A stretch of 64,000 nucleotides of DNA from Tabrizicola sp. (GTDB lineage Bacteria > Pseudomonadota > Alphaproteobacteria > Rhodobacterales > Rhodobacteraceae). The notes below the pieces were generated by a model that did no database searches, was not told the origin of the DNA, and saw only the letters and a list, made by a program, of their open reading frames with translations. The stretch covers positions 1-64,000 of the forward strand of contig NZ_JAUXZE010000046.1 of assembly GCF_030694085.1 (NCBI RefSeq), given 5' to 3'. The translations under genes were made by a program, and so were the position numbers. Within the stretch, counting starts at the first letter, position 1. Every line of letters begins with the position of its first letter. Below are positions 36,898 to 46,076 of the stretch, in pieces.

Positions 36898-39704
36898 GCG
36901 CTGGCCCTTTCGGCCCCTTCCGCGATGGCCTGCCGCAGCTTCTTCTCCAGCGCCTCTTGCCGGTGCTTCTGGTGCAGCTTCAGGCCGAACATGTCCTTGA
37001 CGTAGAAGGTGTCGACGACCTGCGCGCCATAGGTCGCGATCACGGCGCTGGCGATGTAGATGTTGTTCGTGGCCAAGGTCCGGGTCAGGTCGAAAAGAAG
37101 GCCGGGACGGTCGCGGGTGTCGACCTCGATGATCGTGTAGATGTCGGACCCTTCGTTGTCGAACATGATATGGGTCGGAAAGCGGAACTCGCGCTCGCGC
37201 TTCTTGATCTTGTCGCGGTCCTTCAAGGCCTCGCGGGCCACGACCTCGCCCTTCAGCGTCTTGTCGATCATCTGACGCAGGCGCGGCAGGCGGGCGACCT
37301 CATACGGGTGGCCCTCGATGTCCTGCACCCAGAAGACCGCGGTGGCGTAGCCGTCCTTGGACGTATAGGTCCGCGCGTCCACCACGTTCGCCCCGACCAG
37401 TGCCAGCGCCCCCGCCAGCCGGCTGAAGATGCCGGGATGATCGGCAAGCGCAAAGCAGGCCCGGGTCGCGTCGCGGTCGGGATCTGGGTGCAGGTCGATG
37501 CGGATCTCGTTGTCGCCAAGGCCCTGGAGAAGCCGGGCAAAGACTTCATGCGTATCGGTAGACAGGCCCTGCCAATAGGGTGCGTAGTGGCGCGTCGTCT
37601 CATGGTCCAGCACCGCCGGGTCCCAGTTGGCCAGCCGTTCCGTCAAGGCGCGGGTCGCTTCTTCCTGCCGGTTCTCGCGGTTCAGGGTTTCAAGCCCGCC
37701 TTCCAGCGCCTCGGCGGTCTGCTTGTAAAGCTGCCGCAGGAGCATGGCTTTCCAGTTGTTCCAGGTCCCCGGCCCGACGCCCCGGATGTCGCAGACGGTC
37801 AGCACCGTCAGAAGGTCCAGCCGCTTGCGCGACTTTACCGCCTTGGCGAAGTCGCGCACCGTGCGCGGGTCGCCGATGTCGCGCTTTTGCGCCATGTCGG
37901 ACATCAAGAGGTGATAGCGCACCAGCCATTCCACCGTCTCACATTCCTCGGCATCAAGGCCAAGGCGCGGCGCGACGCGCCGGGCGATCTGCGCGCCCAG
38001 GATGGAATGATCTTCGGGTCGGCCCTTGCCGATGTCGTGCAGGAGCAGAGCTACGTACAGCACGCGCCGGTTGACGCCTTCCTTGAGGATCGAGGACGAC
38101 AGGGGCAGGTCCTCGACCAGCTCTTCTCGCTCGATCTGGGCCAGGCAGCTGATCGTCTGGATGATGTGCTCGTCCACCGTGTAGTGGTGATAGACGTTGA
38201 ACTGCATCATCGCGACGATGGGTTCGAATTCCGGGATGAAGGCGGCAAGGACCCCCAGTTCGTTCATCCGGCGCAAGCTGCGTTCCGGGTTGCCGTGCTT
38301 GAGCAAGAGGTCCAGGAAGATCCGCTGCGCCTCTGGATCCTCACGCATCTCGTCATCGATCAGGTCCAGGTTCGCCGCGACGATCCGCATGACGTTGGGG
38401 TGAAGGAGGTACTTGGTCCGCAGCGCCTCCTCGAAGACGCGCAGCAGGTTCAGCTTGTCCGTCAGAAAATCCTTGGGGTCGACCACGTCGATCCGGCCCT
38501 GCACCAGCTTGTAGCCGGACTTGACCCGTTTGGTCAGCTTGAAGATGCCGAAAAGGCTGGCCTCGCGCTTGGCGTGGCGGGCTTCAAGCTCGGTCAGGAA
38601 GACCCGCGTCAGTTCGCCCACACGGGTTGCCAGGCGGAAGTAGTCCTGCATGAAATGCTCGACCGCGCGACGGCCGGCGGTGTCGCGATATCCCATCCGG
38701 GCCGCCACCTCGACCTGCAGGTCGAAGGTCAGAGAATCGGTCGGTCGGCCGGTGATGAAGTGCAGATGGCAACGGACAGCCCACAGGAAATCCTCGGCCC
38801 GGGCAAAGCTGTCGAACTCGTCGCGGCTGAGAAGCCCCGCGCCGACCAGCCCTTCGGCGGAGGGCACCCGGTGCAGGTACTTCCCGATCCAGTACAGCGT
38901 CTGAAGGTCGCGCAAGCCGCCCTTTCCCTCCTTGACGTTCGGCTCCAGCACGTAACGCTGACCGCCCTGCCGCTTGTGGCGCTCGGCCCGCTCGGCCAGC
39001 TTCGCCTCGATGAATTCGGGGCCGGAGTTCTTGAAGAGCTCGCCCCAAAGCTTGGCATCCAGTTCCTCGGCCAGCGGACGATGGCCGCAGATGAAGCGGT
39101 GTTCCAGAAGCGCGGTGCGGATCGTGATGTCCTCGCGCCCCAGACGGATGCAGTCCTTCACCGTGCGGCTGGAATGGCCGACCTTCAGCTTCAGGTCCCA
39201 CAGCATGTAAAGCATCGTCTCGATGACGCTTTCGGCCCAGGGAGTGATCTTCCAGGGCGTCAGAAACAGAAGGTCCACGTCCGATTGCGGTGCCATTTCG
39301 GCCCGGCCATAGCCGCCGACGCCCAGAACGGCGATGCGCTCGGCCTCGGTGGGGTTGGCCAAAGGATGCAGGCGCATTGCGGCGGCCAGCGTCACCTGCA
39401 CCAGAACGTCGGTCAGCGCCGCCTGGGCCGAGATCAGCGCCCTGGCCTCACGCGGGGCGGCGCGGAAATGAGCCTCGAACCCGGCGCTTGCGTCTGCCTT
39501 TGCAGCCTGCAACGCACTTACAGCCACGGCGCGGGCCGCCTTGGGGTCGGCAGCGCCACGCAAGCCGTCCAGCACGCGGGCTGTCAGCGCCTTGGCATCC
39601 GGCACCGGATAGGAGGTCCCGACCGCCAAGGGCGCAACCGGGGCCTCGGCGGCTGAGTCCACGAGCTCAGAACCCTGCGCCGCCGAAGCTGCGCGGAGCA
39701 GCAT
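36894..39704 (-). CDS. glnD: PII uridylyltransferase/uridylyl-removing enzyme
   Basis: A 936-aa nitrogen sensor that modifies PII by glutamine level. The nucleotidyltransferase motif GVGGYGRAEMAPQSDVDLL is near residue 125. The HD domain (LLHDIGKGRPEDHS) is around residue 555, and two ACT domains that bind glutamine end the protein (TRACFALADHPGIFSRLAG and DTRDRPGLLFDLTRT). If the ATG at 39704 is used the gene overlaps the preceding gene by 38 bases; an in-frame GTG at 39662, four bases past that stop, is an alternative start giving 922 aa. Its stop overlaps murJ. Confidence 0.95.
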   Translation of the reverse strand: MLLRAASAAQGSELVDSAAEAPVAPLAVGTSYPVPDAKALTARVLDGLRGAADPKAARAVAVSALQAAKADASAGFEAHFRAAPREARALISAQAALTDVLVQVTLAAAMRLHPLANPTEAERIAVLGVGGYGRAEMAPQSDVDLLFLTPWKITPWAESVIETMLYMLWDLKLKVGHSSRTVKDCIRLGREDITIRTALLEHRFICGHRPLAEELDAKLWGELFKNSGPEFIEAKLAERAERHKRQGGQRYVLEPNVKEGKGGLRDLQTLYWIGKYLHRVPSAEGLVGAGLLSRDEFDSFARAEDFLWAVRCHLHFITGRPTDSLTFDLQVEVAARMGYRDTAGRRAVEHFMQDYFRLATRVGELTRVFLTELEARHAKREASLFGIFKLTKRVKSGYKLVQGRIDVVDPKDFLTDKLNLLRVFEEALRTKYLLHPNVMRIVAANLDLIDDEMREDPEAQRIFLDLLLKHGNPERSLRRMNELGVLAAFIPEFEPIVAMMQFNVYHHYTVDEHIIQTISCLAQIEREELVEDLPLSSSILKEGVNRRVLYVALLLHDIGKGRPEDHSILGAQIARRVAPRLGLDAEECETVEWLVRYHLLMSDMAQKRDIGDPRTVRDFAKAVKSRKRLDLLTVLTVCDIRGVGPGTWNNWKAMLLRQLYKQTAEALEGGLETLNRENRQEEATRALTERLANWDPAVLDHETTRHYAPYWQGLSTDTHEVFARLLQGLGDNEIRIDLHPDPDRDATRACFALADHPGIFSRLAGALALVGANVVDARTYTSKDGYATAVFWVQDIEGHPYEVARLPRLRQMIDKTLKGEVVAREALKDRDKIKKREREFRFPTHIMFDNEGSDIYTIIEVDTRDRPGLLFDLTRTLATNNIYIASAVIATYGAQVVDTFYVKDMFGLKLHQKHRQEALEKKLRQAIAEGAERASA

Positions 39705-40839
39705 CGATCACCACGACCTGGTTCGTACGGATCGTCGCCACGGCGAGGCCCCGCTCGTTTGTGCCGTTCGGCAGCAGGCGGAAGATGCCCGAGACCCCGG
39801 CAAAGCCCGCCGACTGCGTCAGATCGCCCTTGGAAAGCGGAGCCCCGTCCTTGGCGCGGCTCGCCAGGGCCCCGATGGCCGCGATTCCGTCGTAAGCCAG
39901 TGCCGCAACCGGAACCGGCTGACTGCCATAGGCGCCCTCATACCGCGCGCGGAACTGCGCCTGCAGGCCCGGGTCCGGCATGGCGAACCAGCCGCCCTGG
40001 ACGCCCGGCAGGGCCAGGGTGGCCGGCGGGATGTCCCAACGGGTCAGGCCGATGAACTGTGTCGTTGCCTTGTCGATGCCGTTGTCGACGAGAAGCTGGC
40101 TGAGAAGCGGCAGCGCCCCCGCCGTGTCGGCCGTCAGGAACAGCGCCGTGGCACCCGAGGACCGCGCAGTGCTGACGATGCCCGACGCCGCCTGCACGAT
40201 CCCGTTCTGCGAGAATTCATACGAGGTGACACCCACCACCGAGCCGCCCGCGGCCGAGACTCCACGCTCGATTGCGGCCTTGCCGACCTCGCCCGCGACG
40301 TTGCGGTCATGCACGATCAGGACCTTGGATTTGCCGTTCTTGACCGCGAACCGCGCCAGACGGCGGGCGGTGTTGTCGAATGTCTGGCCAAGGACGAAAA
40401 CGTTGCCGCCCGCGATGGCCGCATTGTTCGAGAAGGCAAGGACGTTGACGCCCGAATTCGCCACCGCAACGCCGGCGGCATTGGCCTCTTCGGAATAGAA
40501 CGGCCCAAGGATCACCTGGGCGCCTTCGTCCACCGCCTGCCGGGCCAATGCCGTGGCCTGCGCGGGGCTGCCCCCGGTCTTGTAGACGCGCAGGTCGATG
40601 TTCACGCCCGACAGATCCGCCATTGCCAGACGCGCAGCGTTTTCAAGGTTCCGGCCGAACAGTTCGTCCTGCGACTGGCCCGAGCCCGAGGGGATCAGCA
40701 GTGCAACCTGGACCGAACCGCCACGGGTCGGCGGGGTCGTTCCGGGCGTTGATGCCACACAGCCCGAAAGGACCACGGCACCAAGCACAAACAGCATCTG
40801 ACCCAGCGACTTGCGGGCCCGGCGAAATACGGACAACAT
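39667..40839 (-). CDS. LpoA-like penicillin-binding protein activator (lipoprotein)
   Basis: A 390-aa lipoprotein with signal peptide and lipobox ending at Cys27 (VVLSGC), followed by a Thr/Pro linker. The rest has the periplasmic-binding-protein type 1 fold (VQVALLIPSGSG, then QAVDEGAQVILGPFYSEEANA). The family includes LpoA, which stimulates PBP1A from the outer membrane. The divergent neighbours rsmI and yraN are the same as at E. coli lpoA, which supports the call. A GAGGA ribosome site precedes the ATG. Confidence 0.87.
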   Translation of the reverse strand: MLSVFRRARKSLGQMLFVLGAVVLSGCVASTPGTTPPTRGGSVQVALLIPSGSGQSQDELFGRNLENAARLAMADLSGVNIDLRVYKTGGSPAQATALARQAVDEGAQVILGPFYSEEANAAGVAVANSGVNVLAFSNNAAIAGGNVFVLGQTFDNTARRLARFAVKNGKSKVLIVHDRNVAGEVGKAAIERGVSAAGGSVVGVTSYEFSQNGIVQAASGIVSTARSSGATALFLTADTAGALPLLSQLLVDNGIDKATTQFIGLTRWDIPPATLALPGVQGGWFAMPDPGLQAQFRARYEGAYGSQPVPVAALAYDGIAAIGALASRAKDGAPLSKGDLTQSAGFAGVSGIFRLLPNGTNERGLAVATIRTNQVVVIDAAPRSFGGAGF

Positions 40840-40911
40840 GGTGGTTCCTCACTGTTGCAGCGCGCTGCGTTTGCCGGTCAGGGTAAAGGGTTCGGGAAGG
40901 GAAGTAAACTT

Positions 40912-41802
40912 GTGAGGCAGACGGCCGACCCTGCCGAGACCAGCCACACGCCCGGCCTGCGCGCCATTCCGCCGGGGCTGCACCTGGTCTCGACCCCTAT
41001 CGGCGCGGCACGGGATATCACCTTGCGGGCACTGGATGTGCTGGCCGGGGCCGATGTGCTGGTGGCCGAGGACACGCGGACACTGCGTCACCTGATGGAG
41101 ATCCACGGCATCCCCCTGGGGGGTCGGCAGGTCATCGCCTACCACGACCATTCCGGCGAAGGGCAGATGCAGCGTCTGCTGGGGCTTCTTGCCGACGGCA
41201 AGAGCGTGGCCTATGCGTCAGAAGCCGGAACGCCCTTGATTTCGGACCCCGGTTTTGAACTTGCGCGTGCCGTGGCGGCATTGGGATTGCCGATGAGCGC
41301 CGCCCCCGGCCCCTGCGCCGCAATCTGCGCGCTGACCCTGTCCGGTCTGCCCTCGGACCGCTTCCTCTTCGCGGGCTTTCCGCCCTCGGCCCAGGGCGCG
41401 CGACGAAGCTTCCTGGAAGAGCTGGCGGCGGTGCAGGCGACGCTGATCCTTTACGAAAGCCCGAAGCGTTTGGCCGCCCTTCTGGCCGAGATGGTCAAGA
41501 CGTTGGGGGCGACCCGGCAGGCCGTGGTCTGCCGCGAACTGACCAAACGTTTCGAAGAAGTGCTGCGTGGTCCTCTGGCGGACCTGGCCGAAAAGGTCGC
41601 GGCCCGAGAGATCAAGGGCGAAATCGTGGTGCTGGTCGACCGCGCGCCCCCCGCCGAGGCGACCGAGGACAGCATCGCTGCGGCTCTGGACCTGGCCTTG
41701 CAGTCGATGTCCGTTAAGGATGCCGCAACTTTTGTGTCGCAAACTCTGGGGGTGTCCCGCAAGATCGTCTACAAGACCGCCCTCGACCGCAGCCAAGGAT
41801 AG
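40912..41802 (+). CDS. rsmI: 16S rRNA (cytidine1402-2'-O)-methyltransferase
   Basis: A 296-aa SAM-dependent tetrapyrrole-methylase-fold enzyme. Motifs: LHLVSTPIGAARDITLRAL, VAEDTRTLRHLMEIHG, YASEAGTPLISDPGFELAR and SGLPSDRFLFAGFPP. The start is taken as GTG 40912 with GGGAAG upstream (TTG 40909 is also possible); the frame open from 40855 lies too close to the divergent lpoA start. Three bases separate it from yraN. Confidence 0.94.
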   Translation: MRQTADPAETSHTPGLRAIPPGLHLVSTPIGAARDITLRALDVLAGADVLVAEDTRTLRHLMEIHGIPLGGRQVIAYHDHSGEGQMQRLLGLLADGKSVAYASEAGTPLISDPGFELARAVAALGLPMSAAPGPCAAICALTLSGLPSDRFLFAGFPPSAQGARRSFLEELAAVQATLILYESPKRLAALLAEMVKTLGATRQAVVCRELTKRFEEVLRGPLADLAEKVAAREIKGEIVVLVDRAPPAEATEDSIAAALDLALQSMSVKDAATFVSQTLGVSRKIVYKTALDRSQG

Positions 41803-41804
41803 CC

Positions 41805-42203
41805 ATGCCTTTCGACTTTGTCTCCTCTCCGGCCCGGCAGACCCGCAAGGCACGGGGATTGACCAATTACCTTGCCGGTCATGCCGCAGAAGCCTCGGTT
41901 GCCCGCCTTTATGAAGATCGCGGCGTCGCCATCTGTGCCCGGAACTGGCGTGGCCTGACGGGGGAAATCGACCTGATCGGGCGCGACGGTGATGTCGTCA
42001 TCTTCGTCGAGGTGAAGCAAAGCCGGACGCATGACCTGGCCGCTTCGCATCTCTCCGACCAGCAGATCCGGCGCATCTTCGCCACGGTCGATGAATTCGT
42101 CGCAGGTGAACCGCTTGGCCTGTTGACGGATGTGCGCATCGACCTTGCGCTGGTCGACGGGCAAGGCCGCATCGAGGTAGTGGAAAACGCCTTCGCGGGC
42201 TGA
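41805..42203 (+). CDS. YraN/UPF0102 family endonuclease-like protein
   Basis: A 132-aa protein with the UPF0102 core: YLAGHAAEASVARLYEDRG, NWRGLTGEIDLIGRDGDVVIFVEVK, where the Glu/Asp/Glu-x-Lys residues fit the PD-(D/E)XK nuclease pattern, and a C-terminal helix-strand. Paired with rsmI in most proteobacteria. The cellular role is not settled; a DNA-processing function is suspected from the fold. Confidence 0.92.
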   Translation: MPFDFVSSPARQTRKARGLTNYLAGHAAEASVARLYEDRGVAICARNWRGLTGEIDLIGRDGDVVIFVEVKQSRTHDLAASHLSDQQIRRIFATVDEFVAGEPLGLLTDVRIDLALVDGQGRIEVVENAFAG

Positions 42204-42257
42204 ATTGCATCTTTCGGCGGCTTCAGCCATCACTCACTTCGGAAGAAGGAGTGTGCC

Positions 42258-43199
42258 ATGCCGCTGAAGGTAGCCTTGCAGATGGACCCGATCGGGTCGG
42301 TCAACATCAACGCCGATTCGACGTTCCGCATCGCGCTGGAAGCCCAGGCGCGCGGGCATCAGCTGTTCTTCTACACCCCGGACAGGCTTGCCTTCGTCGA
42401 AGGGCGGATCATGGCCCGAGGCTGGCCGATCGAGGTGCGGCGCGAGATCGGGAACCATGTCACCTATGGCGCGGAAACCGAGGTCGACCTTGGCGACTAT
42501 GACGTCGTCTGGCTGCGCCAGGATCCGCCTTTCGACATGGGCTACATCACGACCACGCATCTGCTTGAAATGATCCATCCCAGGACCCTGGTAGTGAACG
42601 ACCCCTTCTGGGTGCGCAACAGTCCCGAAAAGCTTCTCGTCCTGCGCTTCCCGACGCTCACTCCACCCACCGCCATCGCCCGCGACCTGGACACCATCCG
42701 CGCCTTCAAGGCGCGGCACGGCGACATCATCCTGAAGCCCCTTTATGGGAACGGCGGCGCGGGCGTCTTCCGGCTTGATCCGAACGATCGCAACCTCTCC
42801 AGCCTGCACGAGCTTTTTATGGGCATCAATCGTGAGCCCCTGATCGTGCAGAAGTTCCTGCCCGCTGTGGCCCAAGGTGACAAGCGGGTCATCCTGGTCG
42901 ACGGCGAGCCGGTGGGCGCGATAAACCGCGTCCCCCAGGCTGGCGAGACGCGGTCGAACATGCATGTCGGAGGTCGGCCCGAGAAGATCGGCCTCACCGA
43001 CCGCGACCTGGAAATCTGCAGCACCATCGGCCCGGTCTTGCGCGAAAAGGGCCAGGTCTTCGTCGGCATAGACGTGATCGGCGACTGGCTGACCGAGATC
43101 AACGTCACCTCCCCCACCGGCATCCAGGAACTCGAGCGCTTCGACGGCACCAATGCCGCCGCCCGCATCTGGGAGGTGATCGAAGCGAAGCGGGCCTAG
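42258..43199 (+). CDS. gshB: Glutathione synthetase
   Basis: A 313-aa ATP-grasp ligase joining gamma-glutamylcysteine and glycine. It has the short N-terminal domain ([18 protein letters not shown]), ATP-grasp residues in [18 protein letters not shown], and [16 protein letters not shown] followed by [14 protein letters not shown] near the C-terminus. Ribosome site GAAGGAG. The stop shares bases with the convergent SGNH-like gene (CTAG), so the two stop codons overlap. Confidence 0.96.
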   Translation: MPLKVALQMDPIGSVNINADSTFRIALEAQARGHQLFFYTPDRLAFVEGRIMARGWPIEVRREIGNHVTYGAETEVDLGDYDVVWLRQDPPFDMGYITTTHLLEMIHPRTLVVNDPFWVRNSPEKLLVLRFPTLTPPTAIARDLDTIRAFKARHGDIILKPLYGNGGAGVFRLDPNDRNLSSLHELFMGINREPLIVQKFLPAVAQGDKRVILVDGEPVGAINRVPQAGETRSNMHVGGRPEKIGLTDRDLEICSTIGPVLREKGQVFVGIDVIGDWLTEINVTSPTGIQELERFDGTNAAARIWEVIEAKRA

Positions 43200-44086
43200 G
43201 CCAGCCCGCTGTCCGGATAGGCCCGCACCACGTCCCAGACCAGGGCCTTCATCCAGTCGGCCTGTTCGTGCGTGGGCCAACCTGGCTCACCGCGCAGGTT
43301 CGGGGTTTCGCGAGGGTCCCGGCCGTAGATCACCGCGTAATGCGCCAGAGCGATCAGGTAGGCGCCCTTGGCGTTGACGTGAATGTCGTCCTCGAAAAGC
43401 TCGTTCATCGCCTTGAGACCCGGTGCGGATCCCGCCTCGATTGCGTCCCAGACCGCAGCCATGATCTTCGGCCCCGGGATTACCCGCATCGGCGGGCTGC
43501 CAGCGGGGCGGTTGGTGTTGACATGATCCGCGATGACCTGCCAGGCCGACATCTCGACATCGAGTCGCTTGCGGAACGGGATCAACTGATCCTCGGACGT
43601 GTCCCACTTGGAAGGAGTCCCGCTGTCCAGCCCGATCCAGCTGGCATAATAGACAGTCTCCGCACCCTGGCCGCCGCGTCCGTTCTTCCAGGCGTGTTCG
43701 AACCAGGTGAGCGCGATCTTGTCCGCGCCGTGCCACTGAAGCGTGGAGCGCACCGAGACCCGCTCGGTCATCACCAGGAGGTCGTATTTCGCGATGTCGC
43801 GCTTTGCATCGACGGGCTCGATAGGATCGGTCTGCCAGCGCATCTCGGCCGGGCTTCCGGGGATCGTGGACTTGTCGATCAGCATGCCGCGCGACTGCCC
43901 CCCGCCTGCGGACTTGACCAGGATTTCCAGCGGGTGCGGGATCGGATCGGTCAGGCTGTGCCCCGACATCACCATCCGCAGATTGAAGGGCCGCTGCACC
44001 GCTTGGGCGCGGAGCGGAGTTGCCGCAAGCAGTGGAAGCGAGGCCAGGCCTGCAAGGACACGGCGGCGGTCTGTGGAATACAACAT
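43196..44086 (-). CDS. Secreted SGNH-hydrolase-like protein, possibly Tat-exported
   Basis: A 296-aa protein. The N-terminus [25 protein letters not shown] looks like a Tat signal (twin Arg at 7-9, Ala-rich cleavage near residue 29). GHSLTD (42-47) could be SGNH block I with nucleophile Ser44, and [12 protein letters not shown] near residue 235 fits block V (Asp-x-x-His), so an esterase or lipase-type activity is likely. Blocks II and III are not obvious. Start ATG 44086 fixes the signal peptide; the longer upstream frame is unsupported. No partner gene suggests a substrate. Confidence 0.66.
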   Translation of the reverse strand: MLYSTDRRRVLAGLASLPLLAATPLRAQAVQRPFNLRMVMSGHSLTDPIPHPLEILVKSAGGGQSRGMLIDKSTIPGSPAEMRWQTDPIEPVDAKRDIAKYDLLVMTERVSVRSTLQWHGADKIALTWFEHAWKNGRGGQGAETVYYASWIGLDSGTPSKWDTSEDQLIPFRKRLDVEMSAWQVIADHVNTNRPAGSPPMRVIPGPKIMAAVWDAIEAGSAPGLKAMNELFEDDIHVNAKGAYLIALAHYAVIYGRDPRETPNLRGEPGWPTHEQADWMKALVWDVVRAYPDSGLA

Positions 44087-44269
44087 GGAAAATGACCTTT
44101 CACTCGATCGACGGGGCCAGCTTACACGTGGCAGATGGGGCTGGGAAGCCGTCGACGCAAGCCCCACCAGAGCCGCCCCGAAATGCGGCGTTACGCGGGG
44201 GTGTCCACGCTGGACAGGCAGATAAAACAAAGGCAGATCAGAAGCTTGCCTGTGGGCGTTCAGCAAGTG

Positions 44270-45040
44270 TTAACCTTGTTCGACCGCCGGATCGTGCCGC
44301 AACTTTCGCAGAAGGACCAGCCCGAAGAGGAAGTTCGGCAGCACGACCAGCAGCGGCACCAGATAGGCCGACAACGGCAGCGGGCCTTCGGGCAATGGGT
44401 TCTGCGCGGTTTCGTAGGCGACGAGCAGGATGCCGAAGTTCCACACCATGTGATAGACGATGGCAGTCCAGATCGACCCGGTGCGCAGCATCAGCGCGAT
44501 CAGAAGAAGTCCGGTCATCATCGCCGCCACTGACTGCGCTGCGGCAAGGCGCAGGTCGCCCAGGACAAAGGCGTTCAGCACGTGTATCGCGCCGAACAGA
44601 ACCGAGGTCAGCGCGACGGCAGGCCAGATGCGCAGACGCGACTTAAGGGCCTGGAAGAGGATGCCGCGGAACATCCACTCTTCCGACAGGGCGACGAGCG
44701 CGGTGTTGATCGCCAGGAACAGCATCGCCCGGCCAGGCGGCAGCCCGATGGCAAAAGCAATGCCGTAGAACGGCAAAAGCGTCAGGATCGGGAACCAGAT
44801 GAGCCAGACCACCGCCCGCAGCCGGGGCGGACCGAAGCTGAGGTCTCGCCAGCGAAAGACCCGGCTGGCAATCGCCAGAACCGCGATGCCACCCACCACG
44901 TTCCAGGCGATGCCCGTTGTGAGTAACCCGACAATCTCGGCGATTCCGGCGCTTTCCTGGCGCATGAACGCCCCGGCCACGATGGTCGCAGCAAGCCAGG
45001 CGAGCAGGGTCAGAAGGGCTTGGGGCAGGCGGTTGGGCAT
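44270..45040 (-). CDS. CPBP-family intramembrane metalloprotease
   Basis: A 256-aa protein with about eight membrane segments and the Abi/CPBP motifs: EEWMFRG (Glu120, Glu121, Arg125), FGAIHVLN (His153) and YHMVWN (His197, Asn201). These are the conserved residues of the Rce1-like glutamic peptidases. The start is ATG 45040; the frame extends to 45358 but without similarity. The substrate is unknown; relatives process prenylated proteins or bacteriocin-immunity targets. Confidence 0.88.
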   Translation of the reverse strand: MPNRLPQALLTLLAWLAATIVAGAFMRQESAGIAEIVGLLTTGIAWNVVGGIAVLAIASRVFRWRDLSFGPPRLRAVVWLIWFPILTLLPFYGIAFAIGLPPGRAMLFLAINTALVALSEEWMFRGILFQALKSRLRIWPAVALTSVLFGAIHVLNAFVLGDLRLAAAQSVAAMMTGLLLIALMLRTGSIWTAIVYHMVWNFGILLVAYETAQNPLPEGPLPLSAYLVPLLVVLPNFLFGLVLLRKLRHDPAVEQG

Positions 45041-45328
45041 TTCGGTCCAGGTGCTTGGGGCGCGGCAGTCTCCCCGGGGAGACGCTTCGGAAGGCGGAAG
45101 CGTTCCCAGTCGCACGGACCGGCTGCCCAGGACTAAGCGCGGGGCGACCGCGCGGCAAGGCCAGAGCGCTGTCGGACGTGGCGCGGCACTAAAGCGGGCC
45201 TTCGGCCGATAGGACTTTTGGCCTGTATCCCCAGCAGAAGGGTCGGGGTAGAGTTGCGTGGCAACTGGATGCGAAGGCTTTTCACGATGACAATGGCTTC
45301 TGCGGTTTCTGCAGGCGACGCCCGGCCG
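45041..45328. promoter_or_regulatory. Divergent intergenic region with three palindromes
   Basis: Between the CPBP gene and the response regulator lie a perfect 16-base palindrome GTCTCCCCGGGGAGAC (45068-45083), an inverted repeat ACGCTTC-8-GAAGCGT (45082-45103) and GTTGC-GTG-GCAAC (45253-45265). They may be operators or terminator-like hairpins; no promoter hexamers are clear. Confidence 0.4.
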
Positions 45329-45991
45329 ATGAACTTTGCCCTGATCGTGGATGACCACCCGCTGTTCTGCGACGCACTGTCCATGACGCTGAAATCAGTG
45401 GCGGGAATCCAGGAGATCGAGACCGCCGATCGGCTAGAGACGGCAATCCACCGGGTCGACCTGACCCCGGTGCCGGATGCCATCGTGCTGGACCTAAACC
45501 TGCCGGATGTGAACGGGATCGACGGCCTTATCCGCCTGCGACAGGCGGCGTCCGGGGTGCCGGTTCTGGTGGTGTCCTCATTGGCGGACAACCGCGTGAT
45601 CGGAGCCTGCATGGCGGCCGGGGCGGCGGGCTTCGTGCCGAAACATTCGCGGCGCGAGGTCTTCCGAGCGGCGTTCGATGCGCTGCGCGAGGGGCGACGC
45701 TTCCTGCCCGAAGGCTATGTGCCCGTGCCCGAGGGCAAGGCCAAGGGCAGCGCGCGGGAAGAGGCGATCGGGCGGCTGGCGCTTCTTACGCGGCAGCAGG
45801 CGAAAATCCTGCAACTGGTCTGCGAGGGCTTGCTGAACAAGCAGATCGCCTATGAGCTGTCCATCGCCGAGACGACGGTCAAGGCACATGTCACCGCCAT
45901 CATGCGCAAGCTGGGGGTGCAAAGCCGCACCCAGGCCGTGCTGATCGCGCGCGAGACGAACTTCTCCAGCCTGATGCCCGAGGATGGCTGA
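45329..45991 (+). CDS. LuxR-family response regulator (NarL/FixJ type)
   Basis: A 220-aa two-component output protein. The receiver domain begins ALIVDDHPLF (Asp8/Asp9), with phosphoacceptor Asp55 in AIVLDLNLPD and Lys in FVPKHSRR; a LuxR helix-turn-helix lies near the end (LTRQQAKILQLVCEG, then NKQIAYELSIAETTVKAHVT). The start is set at ATG 45329 because the receiver fold begins there; ATGs at 45269-45293 would add a short tail. Next to a FIST sensor and a hybrid kinase, so it is their probable partner. Confidence 0.9.
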   Translation: MNFALIVDDHPLFCDALSMTLKSVAGIQEIETADRLETAIHRVDLTPVPDAIVLDLNLPDVNGIDGLIRLRQAASGVPVLVVSSLADNRVIGACMAAGAAGFVPKHSRREVFRAAFDALREGRRFLPEGYVPVPEGKAKGSAREEAIGRLALLTRQQAKILQLVCEGLLNKQIAYELSIAETTVKAHVTAIMRKLGVQSRTQAVLIARETNFSSLMPEDG

Positions 45992-46076
45992 GGTTAGGAC
46001 GGCTGGGGCGAGGACCGCTGGGGCCTTGCCCCGGTCCGACGGCGCGCCGTAGCATCGACCTTGGGGGGGAAACCGG

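Noticed and set aside
36846..39656. A 936-codon open frame on the plus strand, and 34729-37005 beside it
   Set aside because: They lie opposite glnD and murJ, whose motifs are unmistakable. Their translations are rich in Arg, Gln, Gly and His with no family motif, as expected for shadow frames in GC-rich DNA.
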